From Euryarchaeota archaeon UBA53 (GTDB lineage: Archaea > Thermoplasmatota > Poseidoniia > Poseidoniales > Poseidoniaceae): a DNA stretch of 5,517 nt. Location of the stretch: the NCBI GenBank assembly GCA_002507425.1, contig DAZU01000073.1, forward strand, positions 1 to 5,517, given 5' to 3'. How positions within the stretch are numbered: the stretch's first letter is position 1; each line of letters starts with the position of its first letter. A program made the position numbers and the translations under genes. Shown one piece after another: positions 1 through 5,211 of the stretch. The notes beneath the pieces are model-generated. The model was not told the origin of the DNA and made no database searches. It saw only the letters and a list, made by a program, of their open reading frames with translations.

Positions 1-408
1 TCGCCAAGATTTTACTCTGGCTTGCTTAAGGAATTGTTCTCTCATATCTTGTAGCATTGGTGATTTAGAAATGGATACTCCCGGAGCTATTTGGTCAACA
101 GCATCATGTAATTCCTTGGAGTGATTTAGAACACCAGAAGCATGTATAAGTTCATGGGCCAATGTATGTCGTAATAACTCTGGTTCTTCAAGCAACCTTG
201 GATGCAAGCCTATCGTGATTTCTCCGGGGTCTAAAGACAACCTTCGGCGTCGAACAAGTTCAGTATTGCCTTCCTCAAATCTTGTCATTCCTAACCGATC
301 ATCATCATGATCTAACCAAATTAGTGATACACGTCTTGATAGCCACTTGGTGAACACATTAGCAGGAACTTGAGGAATCAGCTCAGATAGGATTTCCTCT
401 ACGTCCAT
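1..408 (-). CDS. Zinc metallopeptidase-like protein (HELIH motif), 3' end cut by window edge
   Basis: I read 136 codons with no stop, running off the left edge, so the C-terminus is missing. The key motif is HELIHASGVLNH followed by SKELHD (residues 85-102, bases 103-156). This is a gluzincin-type HExxH helix with a further His seven residues after its second His. The pattern, preceded by LLRHTLA, resembles the YgjP/WLM/SprT-like group (their form is roughly HELAHx(4-6)HSxxFW), where the third His completes the zinc site. The expected family aromatic is replaced by Leu-His here. It may act on proteins in the cytoplasm; no signal peptide is visible, and the substrate is unknown. I chose the ATG at 408 because GGGAG lies four bases upstream and a TATA-like TTATACAAA (466-474) sits about 60 bases before it. 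An in-frame ATG at 456 adds 16 residues but has no SD and lies downstream of that box by too little. The metallopeptidase fold is well supported; the exact family is not. Confidence 0.72.
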   Translation of the reverse strand, partial: MDVEEILSELIPQVPANVFTKWLSRRVSLIWLDHDDDRLGMTRFEEGNTELVRRRRLSLDPGEITIGLHPRLLEEPELLRHTLAHELIHASGVLNHSKELHDAVDQIAPGVSISKSPMLQDMREQFLKQARVKSWR

Positions 409-465
409 GCCACTCCCAAAGGTTACTGATTGAGAAGCCTTATCATTGGTGTGCATTTGGAGTTG

Positions 466-474
466 TTTGTATAA
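466..474 (-). promoter_or_regulatory. Candidate TATA box for the metallopeptidase-like gene
   Basis: On the minus strand this reads TTATACAAA, close to an archaeal TATA box. With the usual spacing of about 25 bases, transcription would start near 445, giving a leader of roughly 37 bases before the ATG at 408 that carries GGGAG. The box lies in the short gap between this gene and the divergent tRNA. It is a motif judgement only. Confidence 0.3.
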
Positions 475-485
475 CCGCACACTGT

Positions 486-561
486 GGGCGCTTAGATCAG
501 TTGGAAGATCGCTTGAGTGGCACTCAAGAGGCCGGGGGTTCAAATCCCCCAGCGTCCACCA
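486..561 (+). tRNA. tRNA-Ala (anticodon GGC), CCA encoded
   Basis: The cloverleaf folds completely. The acceptor stem GGGCGCT/AGCGTCC forms seven pairs, including G3:U70, the alanine identity pair. The D-stem is GATC/GATC with loop AGTTGGAA. The anticodon stem is CTTGA/TCAAG with loop GTGGCAC, placing anticodon GGC at 519-521 after the invariant T33. The variable loop is AGGCC, and the T-arm is GGGGG-TTCAAAT-CCCCC. The discriminator is A558 and CCA is encoded at 559-561. No intron is present. The TAGATCAG/AGATCGC D-arm and TTCAAAT T-loop are typical of archaeal tRNA-Ala. The gene reads GCC/GCU codons. It diverges from the metallopeptidase-like gene and ends 15 bases before the convergent ferritin-like gene. 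Confidence 0.97.
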
Positions 562-576
562 CCATGGGGCTCAGCG

Positions 577-990
577 TTACTCTAGTATCATTCTAATTTC
601 TTCAACAGACCTCAATTCAGCGAGATAAATCTGTTCAACTGCGTCGTATAGTTCTCTATCATCGATATCCTCAAGATTAACCAGTAAGTCTCCATATATT
701 TCAGAGGCTTTGACTTCTGTGTCGAGTGCAAATTGGAGCATTTCCCTGTAGTTTCCTGTATGTGTAATCGGATGTGAATCTCTCTCAGTAACACAAACTC
801 CGCCATGCTTAACAATTGCATTGCGAATTGTAGCTGCATGGACCATTGATTCCGTTGCTTCTCCTTGAAACATGGGTTCCAATTGTAATCTGTGCATTCC
901 TTTCACGTATGCAGCGTAATGCGCATACATGTTAATCGCTCTAAGTTCTAAGCCGAGGGCTTGATTCATTTTTTCTATTATATTTGACAT
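577..990 (-). CDS. Bacterioferritin/ferritin-like four-helix protein with altered diiron ligands
   Basis: This is a 137-residue protein with four predicted helices (about 3-29, 37-62, 80-105, 109-136), slightly shorter than bacterioferritin (about 155). The first helix, LGLELRAINMYAHYA, matches LGNELVAINQYFLHA of E. coli Bfr very closely, so the ferritin-like superfamily is clear. Ferritins oxidise Fe(II) at a diiron site and store iron in a cytosolic 24-mer shell; related proteins are 12-mers or not cages. Aligning by hand to Bfr ligands E18, E51, H54, E94, E127 and H130 gives E15, S48, H51, E92, E125 and S128, so two ligands appear to be serine. Met49 falls at the Bfr haem ligand Met52. The start at 990 is supported by AAGGTGG four bases upstream. 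The gene is divergent from the phosphodiesterase-like gene and seems to be transcribed alone. Iron storage is therefore uncertain; a ferritin-like protein with another role is possible. Confidence 0.85.
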   Translation of the reverse strand: MSNIIEKMNQALGLELRAINMYAHYAAYVKGMHRLQLEPMFQGEATESMVHAATIRNAIVKHGGVCVTERDSHPITHTGNYREMLQFALDTEVKASEIYGDLLVNLEDIDDRELYDAVEQIYLAELRSVEEIRMILE

Positions 991-993
991 GCA

Positions 994-1000
994 ACCACCT
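994..1000 (-). promoter_or_regulatory. Shine-Dalgarno AAGGTGG of the ferritin-like gene
   Basis: On the minus strand AAGGTGG precedes the ATG at 990 by a few bases (AAGGTGGTTGCATG). AGGTG pairs with the archaeal/bacterial 16S tail. The same heptamer occurs before the OYE gene, which shows that this organism uses SD-led initiation. Confidence 0.7.
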
Positions 1001-1078
1001 TTAGGTCAGACGAAAAAAAAGTCCTTCTCCTGACTTGCAGTGTCACCTTTGTCTCTACCATAAAATACTTTCCAAGAA

Positions 1079-1169
1079 TTGACAAATTTCTATCCCGCTA
1101 TCAAATTTTTTCTAGATACTAGAGATATTTCTCATAATTCTTTGACAAATGATAAAACAGCAGACAAAT
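1079..1169 (+). repeat. Direct repeats TTGACAAAT / GACAAAT
   Basis: TTGACAAAT occurs at 1079-1087 and again at 1142-1150, exactly 63 bp apart (six turns at 10.5 bp). A shorter copy, GACAAAT, is at 1163-1169, 19 bp further on, and overlaps the first candidate ATG. Same-face spacing in a divergent promoter could mean a regulator site, but this is unproven. Confidence 0.35.
1111..1123. repeat. Perfect inverted repeat TCTAG-ATA-CTAGA (possible operator)
   Basis: The two five-base arms are exact reverse complements around ATA. The dyad lies 45-57 bases before the first ATG of the rightward gene, a usual place for a repressor or activator site. It partly overlaps a second small dyad, GAGA-TATT-TCTC (1122-1133). 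Arms this short can arise by chance in AT-rich DNA. Confidence 0.35.
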
Positions 1170-3660
1170 GGGAAATAACGCGGAGATGGAAATGCTCGAA
1201 AACGCAAAATTTCGACAGGCTATTATTGCAGTCGCAATAATTGCTATTCCATCTCTTCTTGTTACTGGTTCATACATTGTTTCTGATGCACCTGTTCCAA
1301 CATCGGGTATGGAACCAAACCCTTACCCTGATCAAGCAGTGAGTGAAGGAATGCTATTTGTTGTTCTTGATGGTGGCAGAAAGGATATGATGAGCGACCC
1401 TAAACTAATGCCTAACTTGAACCAAAGAGTCCAAGAAGGGGCTTACATGGAAATCCTCACAAATCCTATGACAATGACCGCAATATGCGTAAAAGAAATG
1501 GCTACTGGAGTCCCTTCAAGGCCAAACGAGGCTTTACAGAATTTCCGACCTACGCACCCAGGTACCCCCGATGGCTGGAACCTAGTAAGCGAACATGAAG
1601 ATTATCAGCTTGGTATATTGGGTGATTATGTATGGAAAGATTTGTATCCTGACAGAACCAAAGTACCCTTCTCTCAACATAGATATGGGCATGCTGATTA
1701 TTACAAGGGTGATAGGGAAGCTTTCGATACTTTGCGCTCGTGGCTCAAAGGGGAAATACCTAATGGTTTTGACAGCCCATCTAACGTTATTATTGCGCAC
1801 CTCTCGGGGCTGGACAGCGTTGGCCACAGACACATGACAAAGAATTCACCAGAATATGAAGAAAAATTGCAGTGGTTGGACGAAAATTTGGAATTGATGT
1901 TCCAATTAGTGCCGGACACGTGGACAGTTTTCGTCACCTCAGATCATGGCCTCACTGACACGGGACAACATGGATCTCCTGAAGACGTAATTAGGGAAGT
2001 TGCTGGATTTATGTGGGGACCGGGGGTGGCTAAAGGAGTCTCTGTAAAAGGTGTAGCACAAAGAGACCTAGCAACACTGCCATCTATGGTGTTTGGACTA
2101 GATTTACCATGGGCAATTCATGGCAGAATCCCACTTGATGCCTTTGATCTAACCGATGCACAAAAAGAAGAATATGAACAATGGAATTGGAATGCTGCAA
2201 TCAAAAGAAATGATTGGATGAAGAGTGAAGGCCATCACCACATAGAAGGGCTTTCTTACGATAATATTGAATGGGACAAATTGCCTGCCGATGAGATGGG
2301 AATAAGGTCCCTGGACCTGATAATTTCCTTGATTGCAGTAGCGTTAATTGCAGGGGTAACGTATAATTTTACAAGAAGCCAGTCACTTGATAAAAAAAGG
2401 AATCGGTACATAGTAGGATCTTTAGTGACAATGATTGCAGTTTCAGCATTTATTTCTAATAACAGAGACTGGCTAGCATTGTTGTATTACCCAATAGGGT
2501 TTGTTGGTTTACTTATTGTCTACAATTTAGCACGTAAATCTCTAACCAAAGAGAATTACTCCACTGATAAAGTCATGTGGACCATGGTAGGAGTCCTAAT
2601 TTTTGCATTAATTTACCCTGAGACTAGATTCACAATTTTAATGATACCAATATGGTTTGGGCTAATGCGAGATAGAAAAACATACTTTTTCAGAGAGAGG
2701 GATTCCTCTTCCACATCAATTTTGCTTCTATATCCATTCTTACTGATTTTAATTGCAACGATATTTTTCTCAGATTATAGAATATACGGTGTATCTGCAA
2801 CTAGATTTATGGTTATGTATACTCAATCATATGAGCCTGATGCGATGGTTTGGTCTGTTGCAATAGCATTCAACCTTACGCTGATATATGCAACCAGGAA
2901 CAAGGATGTAAGCCTTGTAACTGGTTTAGCAATATCAAGTGTTTTCGCTATGATACCTGTTTTGGTAAGTCAAGACTCCAATGCGGTTGATTGGGTAATG
3001 ATTTCAGGATTAATTATCGGAGTTTTTACCTCAATTGTGCTAAGGTTTTTGAATAACCAATATTCATTTATTTTATTCCAATACTGTGCTTTTGCTTGGG
3101 CAACTATGAGTTGGGGTGCATGGGGTGGTGGTGTATCCATGATTATGTTTGGATGTGTTGAGTCATTTACCGAAAAGGAATGGAGTTTCTTGAAATCCCA
3201 CAATTCTGATTTCAATAAAGAATTAAGTCGGAAAATCTTGGTCGGTTTAATTCCAATCGGGATGTGGTTCACATGGTGGGCGTCACTTGGCCAAACAGAT
3301 GGTATCATTCACCCAAGAGATATTGATCCTGGAAATTTATTCCTCAAAGGTGGATACATCGGTGACAGACTCTCTCCAAGCAACACTTGGGTTGGATTTA
3401 TGGGTGCAGGGCCTGTTGTTATGATAGGAGTATTATGGTGGAATTTATTCAGAAGAAGTGGATGGGACTTGTCAATTGCTTTCTACATATTAGCATTCAG
3501 AATTTCAATGTTAGCAATACAGTTATCCATATCTCCAAACCTACCAAGACTAGTCTTCAAGATGGGTTGGGAACTGGTATTTTGTGCAGCGATTATCTTA
3601 GTTGTAGGGTGTAACGTGTTCTATCAAGGCCTGAGGAACAAAACTTCATTACAGACTTGA
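1168..3660 (+). CDS. GPI ethanolamine-phosphate-transferase-like membrane phosphotransferase (alkaline phosphatase superfamily)
   Basis: This 830-residue protein has a signal anchor at 17-38, a catalytic domain at about 60-325, and roughly 13 membrane helices from about 382 to 823. Metal-site residues appear in family order: D68 (FVVLDGGRKD), T104 as likely nucleophile (NPMTMTAICVKEMATG), D216 and H220 (HLSGLDSVGHRH), D259-H260 (TSDHGLTDTGQHG) and H268. The nucleophile segment matches the eukaryotic PIG-O/PIG-G/PIG-N form (PTTTMQRxKGLTTG), and RDLATLPSMVFGLDLPWAIHG resembles their domain end. In eukaryotes these enzymes move phosphoethanolamine from phosphatidylethanolamine to GPI mannoses. 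Here the catalytic domain should face outward and probably transfers or cleaves a phospho-headgroup on a lipid or glycan; the substrate is unknown. The first ATG (1168) has no SD; an in-frame ATG at 1192 (residue 9) follows GGAG by six bases and may be the true start. A small membrane-protein gene follows 12 bp downstream. Confidence 0.85.
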   Translation: MGNNAEMEMLENAKFRQAIIAVAIIAIPSLLVTGSYIVSDAPVPTSGMEPNPYPDQAVSEGMLFVVLDGGRKDMMSDPKLMPNLNQRVQEGAYMEILTNPMTMTAICVKEMATGVPSRPNEALQNFRPTHPGTPDGWNLVSEHEDYQLGILGDYVWKDLYPDRTKVPFSQHRYGHADYYKGDREAFDTLRSWLKGEIPNGFDSPSNVIIAHLSGLDSVGHRHMTKNSPEYEEKLQWLDENLELMFQLVPDTWTVFVTSDHGLTDTGQHGSPEDVIREVAGFMWGPGVAKGVSVKGVAQRDLATLPSMVFGLDLPWAIHGRIPLDAFDLTDAQKEEYEQWNWNAAIKRNDWMKSEGHHHIEGLSYDNIEWDKLPADEMGIRSLDLIISLIAVALIAGVTYNFTRSQSLDKKRNRYIVGSLVTMIAVSAFISNNRDWLALLYYPIGFVGLLIVYNLARKSLTKENYSTDKVMWTMVGVLIFALIYPETRFTILMIPIWFGLMRDRKTYFFRERDSSSTSILLLYPFLLILIATIFFSDYRIYGVSATRFMVMYTQSYEPDAMVWSVAIAFNLTLIYATRNKDVSLVTGLAISSVFAMIPVLVSQDSNAVDWVMISGLIIGVFTSIVLRFLNNQYSFILFQYCAFAWATMSWGAWGGGVSMIMFGCVESFTEKEWSFLKSHNSDFNKELSRKILVGLIPIGMWFTWWASLGQTDGIIHPRDIDPGNLFLKGGYIGDRLSPSNTWVGFMGAGPVVMIGVLWWNLFRRSGWDLSIAFYILAFRISMLAIQLSISPNLPRLVFKMGWELVFCAAIILVVGCNVFYQGLRNKTSLQT

Positions 3661-3672
3661 TTTTGGAAAGGG

Positions 3673-3924
3673 ATGAGTGGTTCAGAAGTGAAGGATTTAT
3701 CTTCCAATAAACTCGTTCAGTCATTTCTTTTTTTCTCAGTCTTTAGAGCGATTTACGGGACCATCATTCTAATCGTTACATGGTTGCTGGCAACGGAATC
3801 AGATGGGCCTTGGTGGTGGTCTCTTGTTTTCTTAGCATTTTCCATGGTATTCTCTCGAATCCTATTTAGGTGGATAAAAGGTCTTAGAGCAAAAAAACAA
3901 GAAGATGCCGTATCATCTGTTTGA
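3673..3924 (+). CDS. Small two-helix membrane protein, unknown function
   Basis: This is an 83-residue protein I do not recognise. It has two hydrophobic helices (about 17-41 and 46-67) joined by a short TESDGPWWW turn, and a basic, Lys/Arg-rich end (RWIKGLRAKKQED) that by the positive-inside rule should be cytoplasmic. Both ends would then be inside, with only the short turn outside. The gene begins 12 bp after the stop of the phosphotransferase-like gene on the same strand, so the two are probably co-transcribed, and the product may be a partner or stability factor for that enzyme. The purine-rich GGAAAGGG just before ATG is a weak SD. The gene is convergent with the OYE gene, with a 32-bp gap. 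Length, codon pattern and context suggest a real gene; its role is inference. Confidence 0.7.
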   Translation: MSGSEVKDLSSNKLVQSFLFFSVFRAIYGTIILIVTWLLATESDGPWWWSLVFLAFSMVFSRILFRWIKGLRAKKQEDAVSSV

Positions 3925-3956
3925 AATACCTACCTTACAAGACGCATCTTATGCTA

Positions 3957-5039
3957 CTACTTTGAAACAAATCCTTTCCATTGAGACATGTAATCAACAA
4001 ACACAGGGCTAAGATCAGCTTCCAATAACTCGTCCCTCGTGAACGGCTGCCTTTTTGGATTATATCTAGAATCTTGCAAACCTTTAGCCCAATCTGGATG
4101 GGCTATCGCTACTCTTGCGACCCCAACGAAGTCAGCACCCTGCTGCATTAACCACCTAGCATCATCTGTTGACCAGATAGCTCCAGTCGAGATATATGCT
4201 ATGGATTGTGGAATAAACGGTCTGAAAAGAGCGGTCAAATTTTGTCCATCTTCTAATTTTTCAAAGGCATTCCAACAGGATAAATGAAACATGTCTATAT
4301 TCATCTTACAAAGCATTTTACTTACTTCTATACTATCTTCTATAGAAATGCCAATGGTGCCAATTTTTGGAGAAATTCTGACAGAAATTAGGAATTTATC
4401 GCTTGTCTTTTTACGAACATTCAGTATTATTTCTTTCAAAAATCTAAATCGGTTTTCTAAACTTCCTCCAAACTCATCACTTCTACGATTTGTTTTCAAT
4501 CCCAAAAACTGGGATATCAAGTAAGAATGAGCACCATGAATCTCCACTCCATCAAAACCAGCTTCTTCACACCTTTTTGCCGCATCACCAAATTTTTCGA
4601 TTAGCTCGTAAATTTCTTCCAACTCAAGTTTTCTTGCTACTAACTCGCCAGTTGACTTTTCCAGCATTTCACTGGGACAAACCGGAATTCTGCTATTCAA
4701 TTCAGATGGAGCCTTCATTCCACCATGGAATATCTGAACAAGATTTAGAGATCCATCATTTTTCAAACCTGAAGCTAATTTCTTCAATCCAGGCCCGTGG
4801 TTATCACTCCACACACCCATTTCTCCTTTCCATCCTTTACCCAATTCACAAACGTGGGCCGCTGCGGTCGTGATAATACCAAATCCATCTCTAGATCTTC
4901 GTGTTAACCAAGAAATTTCTTCCTGAGTTAGTGTTCCATCCTCGTTACTTTGCTTGTTGGTCATGGCAGCTAAGAATGCCCTATTCCTCGAGCAATGTCC
5001 AGTCCTTTGAAAAGTATATTCGGCACTAGGTTCCACCAT
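3957..5039 (-). CDS. Old Yellow Enzyme family NADH:flavin oxidoreductase (FMN)
   Basis: This 360-residue (beta/alpha)8 flavoprotein is of usual length for a single-domain OYE. Such enzymes bind FMN and use NAD(P)H to reduce activated C=C bonds in enones or related compounds. Visible motifs are RNRAFLAAMTNKQSNEDG near the N-terminus, QIFHGG (102-107), GVEIHGAHSYLISQFL with the substrate-binding pair H168/H171 and Y173, NRRSDEFGGSLENR (184-197), RISP (about 227), and STGAIWSTDDA then GADFVGVARVAIAHPDWA at the FMN-phosphate end. There is no C-terminal FeS/dienoyl-CoA reductase extension. The N-terminal Cys of YqjM-type enzymes is Thr27 here. I start at the ATG at 5039 because AAGGTGG lies five bases before it; a GTG at 5048 lies inside that SD. 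Two TAG stops sit in tandem (3957-3959, 3954-3956). The natural substrate cannot be read from sequence. Confidence 0.93.
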   Translation of the reverse strand: MVEPSAEYTFQRTGHCSRNRAFLAAMTNKQSNEDGTLTQEEISWLTRRSRDGFGIITTAAAHVCELGKGWKGEMGVWSDNHGPGLKKLASGLKNDGSLNLVQIFHGGMKAPSELNSRIPVCPSEMLEKSTGELVARKLELEEIYELIEKFGDAAKRCEEAGFDGVEIHGAHSYLISQFLGLKTNRRSDEFGGSLENRFRFLKEIILNVRKKTSDKFLISVRISPKIGTIGISIEDSIEVSKMLCKMNIDMFHLSCWNAFEKLEDGQNLTALFRPFIPQSIAYISTGAIWSTDDARWLMQQGADFVGVARVAIAHPDWAKGLQDSRYNPKRQPFTRDELLEADLSPVFVDYMSQWKGFVSK

Positions 5040-5044
5040 CAATA

Positions 5045-5051
5045 CCACCTT
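5045..5051 (-). promoter_or_regulatory. Shine-Dalgarno AAGGTGG that sets the OYE start
   Basis: The minus strand reads AAGGTGGTATTGATGG. This is the same heptamer as before the ferritin-like gene, here five bases ahead of the ATG at 5039. A GTG at 5046-5048 would fall within the SD, so it is not the start. The TATA-like GGATATAATTC (minus strand, about 5116-5126) lies far enough upstream to leave the SD in the leader. Confidence 0.7.
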
Positions 5052-5211
5052 GTCGATTGTAGGCTATAATCCATAACTTAGAAATTATTGTGTCTTACTA
5101 TGTAGATTGGTGGTAGAATTATATCCTCTCTATGTATTATTAAGATAATGATGAGTAGCGAACTGGTAAGGGCCAAGTCAGCAATGTACAAACTGATACG
5201 ATTGTAATAAA
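5049..5211. other. Intergenic region before the OYE gene
   Basis: This is an AT-rich stretch of about 160 bp between two minus-strand genes. It carries the OYE leader and probable promoter (TATA-like GGATATAATTC near 5116-5126; a second candidate, GGATTATAGCC near 5061-5071, would start transcription inside the SD). On the plus strand there is a 19-codon open frame at 5148-5207, about 27 bases after TTATAT, which may be chance. I see no tRNA, strong hairpin or terminator. Confidence 0.4.

Larger units (their letters stand above)
991..1167. promoter_or_regulatory. Divergent promoter region between ferritin-like and phosphodiesterase-like genes
   Basis: This 177-bp gap must hold promoters for both outward genes. 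For the leftward gene, AGTATTTTATGG (minus strand, about 1058-1069) is a plausible TATA box, giving a leader of about 45 bases. For the rightward gene, the AT-rich stretch 1124-1157 holds candidates (GATATTT, GATAAAAC), none decisive. The region also has the direct repeat TTGACAAAT at 1079-1087 and 1142-1150, a third GACAAAT at 1163-1169, the perfect dyad TCTAG-ATA-CTAGA at 1111-1123, and an eight-A run at 1013-1020. No regulator gene is next to it. Confidence 0.55.

Noticed and set aside
486..561. tRNA-Ala as an integration (att) site
   Set aside because: No integrase gene and no repeated copy of the tRNA 3' end is visible in the window; the neighbours look like ordinary chromosomal genes.
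446..628. A 60-codon plus-strand open frame
   Set aside because: It runs through the tRNA-Ala gene and into the antisense of the ferritin-like gene; the protein has no sensible composition and no SD.
1079..1107. Bacterial-type -35 (TTGACA) promoter
   Set aside because: No acceptable -10 box is found at 16-18 bases from either TTGACA, and the tRNA points to an archaeal host.
3944..3954. Small hairpin GCAT-CTT-ATGC between the convergent genes, as a terminator
   Set aside because: It has only four pairs and no T-run on either strand, too weak to call a terminator.
4039..4873. Several plus-strand open frames of 77-127 codons
   Set aside because: All lie antisense to the strongly supported OYE gene and show no domain, SD or plausible composition.
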